DNA of 64,000 nucleotides from Flavipsychrobacter sp. (GTDB lineage: Bacteria; Bacteroidota; Bacteroidia; Chitinophagales; Chitinophagaceae), in NCBI GenBank assembly GCA_016786565.1, contig JAEUVY010000067.1:1-64000 (forward strand). Reading direction: 5' to 3'. The translations under genes and the position numbers were made by a program. Positions 51,401 through 60,127 of the stretch are shown here, piece by piece. Positions within the stretch are counted from its first letter, which is position 1; every line of letters starts with the position of its first letter. The notes beneath the pieces were generated by a model. It did not search any database, was not told where the DNA came from, and saw only the letters and a program-made list of their open reading frames with translations.

Positions 51401-53030
51401 GACGTTTGGCGATGGTAACATATCATCCATGGTGTCTCCAACCAATATGTACCTTACTCCCGGTTTGTATCCGGTTCGCCTCATCGTATCGGACAGTTGG
51501 GGATGCACAGATACGGCCAACGGACATCTGAATCTTTATGGCTATTCGGGTTCGCTCACTTACACGCCGCTTTTCGGATGCGCGCCACTCCTGGTGAGTT
51601 TCAATGCCGCTATTACCAATGTACCGAACATTATATGGGATTTCGGAGACGGAAGTACGGTTGCCTATTCGGGCGTTGATACTGCTACTCATTTGTACAC
51701 GATACCGGGCGCCTATGTGCCCAAGCTAATACTGAGTGATAACACCGGATGTCAGAATTCGAGTATAGGGCCGTTTACGATAAAGGTAGATGAGCTGAAG
51801 GCGAAGTTTGGCGTATATCCGTCGTCGTGTATCGGTCTGCCGTTCTTCCTGGTAGATTCTTCCCAATATATGTGGATGCCACCCAATGCGTGGTTCTGGA
51901 ATTTTGCAGGTGATACCAGCAGTCTTGCCTCTCCTGTATATCCGGCAGTGAACACACCGGGCAACTATCCGGTGACACTGAAGGTATCCAATTCGTGGGG
52001 CTGTGTGGTGACTTTGACGGCAGATATCACGATACACCCTCCGCCAACCATATCTACCCTGCCCGATACTGTGGTCTGCGTTACGGATGCGGCATCACTT
52101 ACCGCCTTTGGAGCAGTTAGTTATGCCTGGTCGGGACCGGCGGGCACACTCTCCTGCCCTACCTGCAATCCGTCGCCGGCAACTCCGGTGGTTTCGTCAA
52201 CCTATACGGTTGTAGGTACTGATGCGAACGGGTGTAAGGATACGGCCCTTGTGAATGTGGGTCTGAGGACGCATACAACTGCCATATCTGGCGGCGATAC
52301 GTCCTTCTGTTCGGGCGGATCGGTGCCTATATTTGATTCCGGTGCTCATAAATACCTGTGGATACCGGCCGGCGGACTGAGCAGCGCCACCGTGGCCAAC
52401 CCTATAGCCTCGCCGGCATCGAGCATAACCTACACGGTGATAGCGCAGTTGGGCAGTTGTGTGCCCGATACCGACTATGTGCATGTTGAGGTATTTGCCG
52501 CGCCAACTGTAGATGCGGGAAAAGATCAAGAGGTACTTGCGGGCACCAAAGTGGAGTTATCGGCAACGGGCAAGAATATTGCTACCTACTTATGGAGCCC
52601 ATCGCAGGGTATGAGCTGTAAGGACTGCCAGGAGACCGAGGTCACCGCACTGGAATCAACGACCTATGTGGTAGATGTGTTGTCATCACATGGGTGTCAT
52701 GCGTCAGATTCGGTGAACATATATTTGTTCTGTGATGGCCGGCAGGTATTCCTTCCCAATGTGTTTACTCCTAATAACGATGGCAAGAATGACGTGTTTT
52801 ATCCAAGAGGAACTGGTATCAACCTTATCAAGTCGTTCAGGATATACAACCGGTGGGGCGAGCTGCTGTTTGAAAGAACTAATTTCCAGGTGAACGATGA
52901 GTCGTATGCATGGGATGGTGTTTATCAGGGCGAGACAGTAAGGCCTGATGTATATGTGTATGTGGTTGATGCCGTGTGCACTACGGGAAAACCCGTGTTG
53001 GTGAAGGGAGATGTGACACTGATAAAGTAA
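48486..53030 (+). CDS. Giant PKD-repeat protein with T9SS type-B sorting domain (first copy)
   Basis: A 1514-residue secreted surface protein. After a signal peptide (MRHLFTILFFIIGHSATHA) come about a dozen PKD-like beta-sandwich modules from residue 22 to about 1190, each marked by a W-x-F-G-D-G variant (WNFGDG, WNYGDG, WMFGDG, WDFGDG, FWTFGDG) and often by a Cys pair (GC.PL.V.F near the start, GC.D near the end). A further region with DANGCKDTALV-type repeats (about 1200-1330) leads to the C-terminal gliding-motility-associated domain at 1421-1514 (VFLPNVFTPNNDGKND to GDVTLIK), the type-B signal for export through the type IX system. It is colinear module by module with the next gene. The role is probably adhesion or gliding. 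Confidence 0.93.
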   Translation: MRHLFTILFFIIGHSATHAVTANFTVDFNSGCTPLVVHFTNTSTGATSYSWDLGNGTLTPSTNPSTSYIPVGTYTVTLTAYNGASSSVKTMVITVYPLPTVNFIAIDTTVCPGTPVTFTSTTSGGVPGPLTYIWNFGDGGTSTLAGPSHAYSTSGYYNVTLLATNAQGCQRSYTKVSYIQVYPRPAPYFTGSPVNICTPPGTVTFTNTSTGALPLSFLWNFGTGPTSTLATPTATYSTPGTYTVKLVVTDGYGCKDSLTRPAYIYVGSMSTGFTCPATACMRTPVSFPNTSGPHTSRTWNYGDGSLTDTTYNGSHAYLAAGTYTVTLTIVNGPCTSVVTHVITIHPAAVADFTISPAFPCPAPATITYSSTVPAGSTVGWLYEGGATGSGPTGAHTYTTNGIKVTKMIVTTPAGCIDTFVKKDTIYNIDFNATASPIEGCVPLTVNFNSSFFSRWPDTVAGANPYPYPITSYSWNFGDGSSTGSGSAPTHVYTAVGIYIATVTATTSNGCTVSDTLMIRVGAPPVITFSISPTHVCYGDPVTFTATVISGPVTRYEWLLGAGFAASSSPVLVYTYPIPGFFTATVTPYFNGCPGAPVTLSTIITVDSPRALIGYNRVCHMPTTIQFEDESLGDDSHLWMFGDGATSTLDDPIHTYPAMGTYTVTLATYNATSGCRDTAYSIISMATVPMNFYGHDTAVCVGDTVFFNGVFPGGRPDTIRWYVNGVHKPYWTDTAMIDTFTVGGLYTVTLAAFTAQGCWDTVTKVNYVIVGDPRPGFKAIPPSGCWPLTVLFTDTSTDVAGATLSSFLWDFGDGSTASVGVPTTTHVYTAAGTYLVRSWIADIIGCTDSAGPLTITVHRPTAGFAASNVHPCINDPVNFANTSVGYVSCFWTFGDGGTSTGTAPTHVYTTTGSFAVRLVVTDINGCTDTMTQLAYINVTKPSAAFTMSDTFSICAPLLVSFTNTSTGGSINDWTFGDGNISSMVSPTNMYLTPGLYPVRLIVSDSWGCTDTANGHLNLYGYSGSLTYTPLFGCAPLLVSFNAAITNVPNIIWDFGDGSTVAYSGVDTATHLYTIPGAYVPKLILSDNTGCQNSSIGPFTIKVDELKAKFGVYPSSCIGLPFFLVDSSQYMWMPPNAWFWNFAGDTSSLASPVYPAVNTPGNYPVTLKVSNSWGCVVTLTADITIHPPPTISTLPDTVVCVTDAASLTAFGAVSYAWSGPAGTLSCPTCNPSPATPVVSSTYTVVGTDANGCKDTALVNVGLRTHTTAISGGDTSFCSGGSVPIFDSGAHKYLWIPAGGLSSATVANPIASPASSITYTVIAQLGSCVPDTDYVHVEVFAAPTVDAGKDQEVLAGTKVELSATGKNIATYLWSPSQGMSCKDCQETEVTALESTTYVVDVLSSHGCHASDSVNIYLFCDGRQVFLPNVFTPNNDGKNDVFYPRGTGINLIKSFRIYNRWGELLFERTNFQVNDESYAWDGVYQGETVRPDVYVYVVDAVCTTGKPVLVKGDVTLIK

Positions 53031-53166
53031 AAAGTGATCGCTTTTATTTTGCCTGAAAGTTCAAATAAATAATAAATTTTCCCAACGTAATCATAAATTT
53101 TTACGTCTTTTCACAATGCATCACACAATAGTGTGTATTGTTCTGTGTCATATTGCTATAATACCT

Positions 53167-56100
53167 ATGAAATTATACCCTCGGTTTCTTTATTTATTGC
53201 TTTGTCTGTGTTTCAGTGCCCAATCTTTTGCGCTCACAGCAGGATTCACAGCTACTCCCACGTCGGGGTGTGCGCCGTTGGTGGTCAATTTTACCAATAC
53301 CACCAGTCCGTCAAGCGGCACTACCTATGTGTGGTCGTTCGGACCGTCCAGTTCTTCGACACTCACTGACCCATCAACGAGTTTTACAACACCGGGAACC
53401 CATGTTGTGACGCTAACGGCGACCAATGGTTCGGCAGTGAGTACCTATACGCTGGCAGTTACGGTCTATCCGCCACCGGTGGTCAGTTTTTCTGCCGACG
53501 ATACAGCAGTCTGTCCGTGTACACCCATTACATTTACAAGCACCAGCACAGGCAGTGTACCGGGCCCCATGACCTACTCGTGGAACTGGGGCGACGGCTC
53601 GCCTACAGGCACCGGCGCAACAGCAACCCATTCTTATTGTACACCCGGCTATTATACGGTTACCTTATTTGTTACCAATGCAACGGGCTGTGTAGCATCG
53701 CTGGTCCGGTCGTCTTACATACACATATATAACCCGCCTACAGCAAATTTTACGTGGTCGCCGTTTGCTATCTGTAACCCGCCGGGAAGTATTACATTCA
53801 CCAGTTTGAGTGTAGGTGCCGCACCGCTTACCTGCTCTTGGGATTTCGGCGACATGACGGGGGCTGGTGCGGGGTCGCCGGTCAGTCACCTATACACGGC
53901 AGTAGGCAGCTATAATCCGCGACTGATAGTTACTGATGGCAATGGCTGCAAAGACACCACCACACTTGGTCCGGTGATCGTAGATACGATCAGGGCGCAG
54001 TTCACGTATGCTGATACTGTGTGTCGCTACTCCTACGTGACCTTCCCCAATACAAGTTCGCCACACACTTCCCGCACTTGGGACTACGGAGATGGCAGTC
54101 CTACCACAACCCTTCTGAACGGTAGTCACGCCTATTCATCAACCGGTGTTTATACGGTGACGTTGACCATCAGCAATCCGCCATGTACCAAGACGGTGAC
54201 CCACGTGGTGCATGTAGTGGACGGCCCAACCGCTACCATTACGCAAACACCTGCACAGCCGTGTCCGGCACCGGTGGCTATTACGTACACAGCCAGCGCT
54301 CCTCCCGGAACAAGTTTCGCATGGGACTTCGGATCAGGAAGTGGCGCGGGTAGTCCGGTATCTCATACCTTCACTACGAATGGAGTAAAGACGGTTCGGC
54401 TTATCACGATCGATCCGTCAACGGGCTGCAAGGATACCTTCACCCACACAACTACCATTTACGATCTGTACTTCATTGCCGATGCCACACCATTGGAGGG
54501 TTGCAAACCGTTGACGGTGAACTTCCATACCGATGCAATGACGAGTGTACCGGGCCCTACCTATTCTCCGTATCCCTATTCCTTCGCTTCGTTCACATGG
54601 AATTTTGCCGATGGTTCAGGTCCGGGTTCGGGCCCTGCACCAAGCCATACATTCACAGCGGTGGGCATATACAATGTAGTAGTTACGGGCATGACATCTA
54701 ATGGTTGTCCCGTGTCTGATACGGTACAGATACGTGTGGGAGAACCGCCGGCCGCTACATTTACAGCCAGTCCGCTGCACGTATGTTATGGCGCCCATAT
54801 TCCTATTATTTTCACGCCGGTGATCACAGATGGTCCAGTGGACAGGTGGGACTGGGACTTTGGTGACGGCGGTGTCACATTGTGGGACACCACTGCTATC
54901 GCGGCCACCCATATATACTCAATACCCGGTTTTTTTACAGTAACCCTTACGCCCTATTTTAACGGATGTCCGGGGGTACCGTTTACCAGAACGAATTACA
55001 TAACGGTCGATTCACCCAAGTCTATTATAGCCTATGTGCCGAGTTGTACTCCACGCACAAGGGTTCAGTTTGCCGACAGTTCCATGGGAGACGACAGCCA
55101 TGTATGGATGTTTGGAGACGGGTTTACATCAACGGCAGATCATCCGCTACACGATTATCCCGCCGCAACAGTATATACCGTGAAGCTGGCGACCTACAAT
55201 GCCAACAGTGGGTGCAGGGACACAGCTACCATGGTCATTGACCTGACGCCCCCCGTCTTTTCTTTTGTTGCTGATGACACCACAATATGTAAGTATGATA
55301 CTGTGACACTTTCTCCTGTGATCACGGTGGGTACTGCTACAGAATATCACTGGAACTTATATAACCCCTACCCCACAACATCTTTACTTGGCGGATATGA
55401 GTATCCGACGGGGCAATTTGGTTACCGTTTCTACACCTCTACGGGTCAGCATACAGTGCGGTTGATCATAAAAGACGGACTTGGCTGTTTTGATACCGTG
55501 ATGCGGACCAACTATATTACAGTAGGTAAGCCGGTGCCGAATTTCACCGGTGCGCCATTGTCAGGTTGTGTGCCGCTGAATGTCGTTTTTTCCGATGCCA
55601 GTTCAGCTGCCGCCGGTACAACACTTTCTTCTTACGCATGGTCGTTTGGCGATGGTGGCACCTCTACCGTGACAACACCTATGACATTTCATACCTACAC
55701 GGCTGCCGGCACTTTCGATGTAAGGGAGATAGTGACCGACAATATCGGATGTAAAGACACGGTGGTGCGTACGGGATACATCACTGCTTACGATCCGGTA
55801 GCAACATTTACCGCAAGCAACACACATCCATGTCGTTACTCGCCGGTCACATTCACCAATACATCAACGGGAGGGATCGTGTATTCGCATTGGGATTTCG
55901 GAGACGGAGACACATCAAACATAACGTCACCGGTACACAGTTATTCGGCATCGGGTACCTATACGGTGAAACTGACCGTATATGACTCGCATGGTTGTAC
56001 TGACGTGGTCACTGTTACCGGATTGATCACCGTTGCTGATCCAGACGCCGGATTCACGATGAGCGATTCCGTATCGGTATGTCCGCCTTTGTTTGTCAGC

Positions 56101-57765
56101 TTCACCAACACAACAACGGGAGCCGTATCTTATGAGTGGGATTTTGGCGATGGCGGAACATCGCTGGTGCTGTCGCCAAGCAATATGTATATCGCGTCCG
56201 GGTTATATCCGGTGCGGTTGATAGCGACCAATGGTTATGGATGTAAAGACACGGTCATCCATCCGGTGAACATTTTTGGTTATGCAGGCGCCTTTAGTTA
56301 TTCGCCCACGCAGGGATGCGCGCCTTTGTCGGTGCACTTCTCGGCTACACTCAGCAATGTTCCTTTTATCACCTGGGACTTTTCTGATGGTGTAACCACC
56401 AGTCTGACTTATACCGATACTACAGTACATATCTACACTACTCCGGGAGCCTATGTACCCAAGCTGATATTGAGCGACAATACCGGATGTCAGACATCGA
56501 GTACCGGTCTGGACACGATAAAGGTGAATGCGGTGTACCCTAAGATGAGCACCAACCCGTCTCCGGTGTGTATCGGTATTCCATTCACTATGGTCGATTC
56601 TTCAACCAGTTTCTGGGACACTATCAGGACATGGGAGTGGACCTATGACGGCAATACAAGCACCCTCTCTTCACCATCGCATATTCTTAACACACCGGGT
56701 ACATATCCTATTACACTGAAGGTGACGGACGGATGGGGCTGTTTCGGAATATTGAGCAGCAACATCGTCATTAACCCGCCACCCAATGTGACTGCCAGCC
56801 CCGATACCGTGGTATGTGTTACAGACCCTGCAACGCTGAGTGGCTACGGCGCAGCAACCTATACATGGTCGCCGCCGGCCACACTCAGTTGCACTACCTG
56901 CAACCCTACCCTTGCCACGCCCGATGTGCCTACCACCTATACGGTGACCGGTACCGATGCGAATGGTTGTGTAGATTCGGCAACGGTTACCGTGGGTCTG
57001 CGCACACACACCATCAGCAAGGCCTGGGGCGATACCGCAGTGTGCGAAGGGGTGACGGTGCAGCTCTTTGATACCGGTGGCACATCTTACCTATGGATGC
57101 CACCCACAGGGCTCAACAGCAGTACCGCCTACAATCCGCTGGCATCACCGCCCCGCACTACGACATATACGGTTATAGCCAGGCTGGGTAGCTGTATCCC
57201 CGACACCAATCAGGTGACGGTAACAATATGGCCTCTACCGAAGGTGGATGCCGGCCCCGACCAAAGGCTTTTAGCGGGCTCTGTCGCCTATTTGAAGGCA
57301 TCGGGTACCAACATGGATACCTACAAGTGGTGGCCGGGCGAAACACTGAGTTGCACTGAATGTCTGACGCCTGTGGCCAGCATGACCATGAATACCACGT
57401 ATTACATAGATGCCGTTTCAGACAAGGGGTGCCGCGCATCAGATTCGGTGCGCATATTGCTGTACTGTGATAACAGTATGGTATTCGTTCCCAATGTGTT
57501 TACGCCCAACGGAGACGGACAGAATGATATCTTCTACCCGCGGGGCATGGGGATAAAGACCATTAAAGCCTTCAGGGTATATAACAGGTGGGGCAATCTG
57601 TTGTTCGAGCGCGAGTCCATTGACCTGAATGATGCTGCCAATGGTTGGGACGGATCGCATAAGGGTGAAGAGCCACGACCCGATGTGTATGTTTACCTCA
57701 TAGAGGCTGTCTGCTATACGGGAGAGGATGTACACATCAAGGGAGATGTGACCATAGTGAAATAG
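53167..57765 (+). CDS. Giant PKD-repeat protein with T9SS type-B sorting domain (second copy)
   Basis: A 1532-residue paralogue of the preceding gene. The ATG at 53167 begins the signal peptide MKLYPRFLYLLLCLCFSAQSFA directly; an earlier in-frame ATG at 53116 would add 17 residues. PKD-like modules follow in the same order as in the first copy (WNWGDG, WDYGDG, WDFGDG, WMFGDG, WSFGDG, WDFSDG and others), including the unusual MGDDSHVWMFGDG segment that matches LGDDSHLWMFGDG there. The C-terminal sorting domain is residues 1439-1532 (VFVPNVFTPNGDGQND to GDVTIVK). The 136-base gap between the two has no terminator-like hairpin, so read-through is possible. A terminator follows this gene. Confidence 0.93.
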   Translation: MKLYPRFLYLLLCLCFSAQSFALTAGFTATPTSGCAPLVVNFTNTTSPSSGTTYVWSFGPSSSSTLTDPSTSFTTPGTHVVTLTATNGSAVSTYTLAVTVYPPPVVSFSADDTAVCPCTPITFTSTSTGSVPGPMTYSWNWGDGSPTGTGATATHSYCTPGYYTVTLFVTNATGCVASLVRSSYIHIYNPPTANFTWSPFAICNPPGSITFTSLSVGAAPLTCSWDFGDMTGAGAGSPVSHLYTAVGSYNPRLIVTDGNGCKDTTTLGPVIVDTIRAQFTYADTVCRYSYVTFPNTSSPHTSRTWDYGDGSPTTTLLNGSHAYSSTGVYTVTLTISNPPCTKTVTHVVHVVDGPTATITQTPAQPCPAPVAITYTASAPPGTSFAWDFGSGSGAGSPVSHTFTTNGVKTVRLITIDPSTGCKDTFTHTTTIYDLYFIADATPLEGCKPLTVNFHTDAMTSVPGPTYSPYPYSFASFTWNFADGSGPGSGPAPSHTFTAVGIYNVVVTGMTSNGCPVSDTVQIRVGEPPAATFTASPLHVCYGAHIPIIFTPVITDGPVDRWDWDFGDGGVTLWDTTAIAATHIYSIPGFFTVTLTPYFNGCPGVPFTRTNYITVDSPKSIIAYVPSCTPRTRVQFADSSMGDDSHVWMFGDGFTSTADHPLHDYPAATVYTVKLATYNANSGCRDTATMVIDLTPPVFSFVADDTTICKYDTVTLSPVITVGTATEYHWNLYNPYPTTSLLGGYEYPTGQFGYRFYTSTGQHTVRLIIKDGLGCFDTVMRTNYITVGKPVPNFTGAPLSGCVPLNVVFSDASSAAAGTTLSSYAWSFGDGGTSTVTTPMTFHTYTAAGTFDVREIVTDNIGCKDTVVRTGYITAYDPVATFTASNTHPCRYSPVTFTNTSTGGIVYSHWDFGDGDTSNITSPVHSYSASGTYTVKLTVYDSHGCTDVVTVTGLITVADPDAGFTMSDSVSVCPPLFVSFTNTTTGAVSYEWDFGDGGTSLVLSPSNMYIASGLYPVRLIATNGYGCKDTVIHPVNIFGYAGAFSYSPTQGCAPLSVHFSATLSNVPFITWDFSDGVTTSLTYTDTTVHIYTTPGAYVPKLILSDNTGCQTSSTGLDTIKVNAVYPKMSTNPSPVCIGIPFTMVDSSTSFWDTIRTWEWTYDGNTSTLSSPSHILNTPGTYPITLKVTDGWGCFGILSSNIVINPPPNVTASPDTVVCVTDPATLSGYGAATYTWSPPATLSCTTCNPTLATPDVPTTYTVTGTDANGCVDSATVTVGLRTHTISKAWGDTAVCEGVTVQLFDTGGTSYLWMPPTGLNSSTAYNPLASPPRTTTYTVIARLGSCIPDTNQVTVTIWPLPKVDAGPDQRLLAGSVAYLKASGTNMDTYKWWPGETLSCTECLTPVASMTMNTTYYIDAVSDKGCRASDSVRILLYCDNSMVFVPNVFTPNGDGQNDIFYPRGMGIKTIKAFRVYNRWGNLLFERESIDLNDAANGWDGSHKGEEPRPDVYVYLIEAVCYTGEDVHIKGDVTIVK

Positions 57766-57781
57766 ATGATAAACCATAGAT

Positions 57782-57822
57782 AAAACAAGAGAGGCAACCA
57801 GAACGGTTGCCTCTCTTGTTTT
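57782..57822. terminator. Bidirectional terminator between the PKD giants and the DUF4159 gene
   Basis: A perfect 18-bp stem, AAAACAAGAGAGGCAACC (57782-57799) with its complement (57805-57822), closes a five-base loop. It has terminal T-runs on both strands, so it can end the two convergent transcripts. Confidence 0.92.
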
Positions 57823-57841
57823 ATGCTGAACGTAGTAGTAT

Positions 57842-58516
57842 CTATTTTCCGTTATCACCATTCAGTGTAAACACATATTGAATCAGATTGGCACCCATCT
57901 GTAGAGCGGCAAGTCTTTTTTCGGGTGCATCGTGGTGCACATCCTGGTCTTCCCAACCGTCGCCAAGGTCCGTGCTGTAGCTGTAAAAACAAACCAGGCG
58001 ACCCTTGTAAATGAGCCCATACCCCTTGGGTGGTTTCTCATCATGCTCGTGGATCTTTGGCATACCGTTATTGAAGTTGAATTTCTGATGATAGATAGGA
58101 TAGGAGAAGGGCAATTCCACAAGTTCCAGCTCGGGAAACACCTTCTTTAGTGCCGGCCGCACGTATGGATCCATCCCATAGTTATCGTCAATGTGCAGGA
58201 AGCCACCACTCTCCAGGTATTTGCGCAGGTTCTTGGCTTCAGCGTCAGATACAGCCCAGCGGCCATGGCCCGTCATGTGTACGAAAGGATAATTGAACAG
58301 GTCGGGGCTGCCGATCTCCACCTGACCTTCCTTAAGTTCGAACGTGGTGTGAAGCTGTTCGTTACAGAAGGAGGCGAGGTTTTTTAAAGCGGTAGGGTTG
58401 GCATACCAGTCACCACCGCCGTTATAAACGAGCAGACCAAGCTTCAATCCCTGCGCCTGGACCGATAATGAAGAAACGGCAAAGGCGAGAGGCAACAAAA
58501 AATTCTTTATCCGCAT
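57842..58516 (-). CDS. DUF4159-domain exported protein
   Basis: A 224-residue protein with a signal peptide (MRIKNFLLPLAFAVSSLSVQAQ). The mature part matches DUF4159: LGLLVYNGGGDWYANPTALKNLASF at the start, FVHMTGHGRWAVSDAEAKNLRKYLESGGFLHIDDNYG in the middle (about residues 75-112), and LFCFYSYSTDLGDGWEDQDVHHDAPEKR-like C-terminal residues. The fold is thought to be related to glutamine-amidotransferase-like proteins, but the function is unknown. Its ATG overlaps the rsmE stop (TGATG), so translation is coupled. It is the last gene before the strong terminator. Confidence 0.88.
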   Translation of the reverse strand: MRIKNFLLPLAFAVSSLSVQAQGLKLGLLVYNGGGDWYANPTALKNLASFCNEQLHTTFELKEGQVEIGSPDLFNYPFVHMTGHGRWAVSDAEAKNLRKYLESGGFLHIDDNYGMDPYVRPALKKVFPELELVELPFSYPIYHQKFNFNNGMPKIHEHDEKPPKGYGLIYKGRLVCFYSYSTDLGDGWEDQDVHHDAPEKRLAALQMGANLIQYVFTLNGDNGK

Positions 58517-59232
58517 CAGGATACCATATTGAAGTATGCAGCAACAGACATCGCGGCAGTTTCGGTGCGCAAACGCTGTGCCCCTAAAGATACCGGTTTG
58601 TACCCGTTGTTGAGGCACAAATTTACTTCATCGGGAGAGAAATCGCCCTCGGGACCAATGAAGACCACAGCATCTTCTGATCCTTTTAACAGATCGCAAA
58701 GTTTGCTTTTGGGAGCATTTGCATGGCAGTGCGCTATAAGTTTCTGAGGTATATTTTTGAAACGGTCGAGCGCGGTAGAGATCGGAACAAGCTGATGAAG
58801 GTCGGGCAGGTAACTCTGCTTTGACTGCAGTATGGCCGACTGCAGTATTTTTTCCCAACGGTCGTGCCTGATGTGCGACTTCTGAAACCGGGAACTTGAG
58901 ATGGGGGTTATTGACCCCACGCCCAGTTCGGTAGCTTTTTCCAACAGCCATTCATTGCGCGCATTGTTTTTTGTGAATGCGACGCAGAGGTGCAGTTGTT
59001 TGCCGGCTCTGGGTTCCAGAAACGTGTCTGAGATCTTCACGTTGCACTTATGGCGCTCTGCAAATTGTATCTCACCATTGGCAACAGTACCTTTTCCGTC
59101 GGTGAGCGTAATGCGGTCACCTTCATCCATTCTTAGTACTTGCCATATGTGTTTGGCGGTTTCTGATTCAAGAGTTACGACACCGCCTGAGGTCATAACG
59201 CCGGGGTAGAAGAATCGGTGTAATTCTGACAT
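58516..59232 (-). CDS. rsmE: 16S rRNA (uracil1498-N3)-methyltransferase
   Basis: RsmE methylates U1498 of 16S rRNA using S-adenosylmethionine, in a trefoil-knot (SPOUT) fold. The 238-residue product starts at the ATG at 59232, giving the usual SELHRFFYPGV. The N-terminal PUA-like domain contains AKHIWQVLRMDEGDRITLTDGKG; the knot motifs VVFIGPEGDFSPDEVNL (near 180) and VSLGAQRLRTETAAMSVA (near 215-232) bind the cofactor. It is translated with the downstream DUF4159 gene and follows the sigma factor gene by 21 bases. Confidence 0.94.
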   Translation of the reverse strand: MSELHRFFYPGVMTSGGVVTLESETAKHIWQVLRMDEGDRITLTDGKGTVANGEIQFAERHKCNVKISDTFLEPRAGKQLHLCVAFTKNNARNEWLLEKATELGVGSITPISSSRFQKSHIRHDRWEKILQSAILQSKQSYLPDLHQLVPISTALDRFKNIPQKLIAHCHANAPKSKLCDLLKGSEDAVVFIGPEGDFSPDEVNLCLNNGYKPVSLGAQRLRTETAAMSVAAYFNMVS

Positions 59233-59253
59233 AAAGCAAAATAACAAAAAAAA

Positions 59254-59832
59254 CTAACGCAAAACTAACTGTTTGTCTGCTATTAGTTTACGCATATTTA
59301 TCAACGCATATCGCATGCGTCCGAGTGCGGTATTGATGCTTACGCCGGTGAGTTCTGATATCTCTTTGAAGCTGAGGTCGGCATACATGCGCAGCACAAT
59401 AACCTCGCGTTGTTCTTCCGGAAGGCCTTCTACCAGTTTGCGCACGCTGTCGTGTACCTGACGGCGTTCTATGGCGTCTGATGCCAGCTCGGCAGTACCC
59501 AGTAAGGCAGATATATCCTGACCATCGGGCAGGGTAACACAGATCTGCAGGCGGGTGCGCCTGAAATAGTCCATACAAAGGTTGCGTGCCACACGCACCG
59601 CCCAGGGAAGAAACTTGCCCTGTTCGCTGTAGCGACCCTCTTTTATAGTTTTGATGATCTTCAGGAAGGTATCCTGAAATAGGTCTTCAGCAAGGTATTT
59701 GTCTTTCACCAACATGAATAATGAGGTGTACACCGCGTCTTTGTGACGAGTGATAAGAGTTGAAAGGGCTTGCTCCTGTCCCTGCTGATAAGCAAGAACC
59801 AGTTCTGCGTCAGATAGATTGGAAAAATGCAT
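59254..59832 (-). CDS. ECF-type sigma-70 family RNA polymerase sigma factor
   Basis: A 192-residue alternative sigma factor. Region 2 (about residues 22-92) contains RHKDAVYTSLFMLVKDKYLAEDLFQDTFLKII and FLPWAVRVARNLCMDYFRR, which recognise the -10/-7 element and bind core RNA polymerase. Region 4 (about 130-185) contains LPEEQREVIVLRMYADLSFKEISELTGVSINTALGRMRYAL, the helix-turn-helix that reads the -35-like element. No anti-sigma gene is adjacent; instead rsmE and DUF4159 follow on the same strand. A TACGTTTA -7-like box (59854-59847) and an AACGT-N6-ACGTT dyad lie just upstream. Confidence 0.93.
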   Translation of the reverse strand: MHFSNLSDAELVLAYQQGQEQALSTLITRHKDAVYTSLFMLVKDKYLAEDLFQDTFLKIIKTIKEGRYSEQGKFLPWAVRVARNLCMDYFRRTRLQICVTLPDGQDISALLGTAELASDAIERRQVHDSVRKLVEGLPEEQREVIVLRMYADLSFKEISELTGVSINTALGRMRYALINMRKLIADKQLVLR

Positions 59833-60127
59833 AACTTCTACTAGTTTAAACGTAATGTAACGTTCACGCCATTTGCCGTAAATTGGTAAAGTAGAAGTCT
59901 ATGCTATAGAATAGATTTTTAGATGAATATGTCTGCAAAAAAGTTAAAAAAACCGAAACTGCCAAATATTTCTTAAAAAGTACATGTCCGGCAGGTCCCC
60001 TTTCGCAACAATATCAGACCGATATAAGGCGGTTGTGGTTGGGTAAACGTTGGAGAAATCCTGCAATTTTATCTTCCCGCTGATAGAAAGCAGCTTGAAA
60101 CGAGGCATCAGCTGTTAATTTTGTAGC
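59833..60127. other. Non-coding gap between the sigma factor and the peroxidase gene
   Basis: The 295-base divergent gap holds a -7-like box for the sigma gene on the minus strand (59854-59847), a small dyad AACGT-N6-ACGTT (59849-59864), an A-run rich stretch (59936-59950) and, at its right end, a -7 box for the peroxidase. No RNA gene or hairpin with a U-run is seen. Confidence 0.5.
60116..60123 (+). promoter_or_regulatory. -7 box (TAATTTTG) 4 bases before the peroxidase start
   Basis: TAATTTTG is an exact match and ends 4 bases before the ATG at 60128, so the transcript would be nearly leaderless. Confidence 0.45.
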
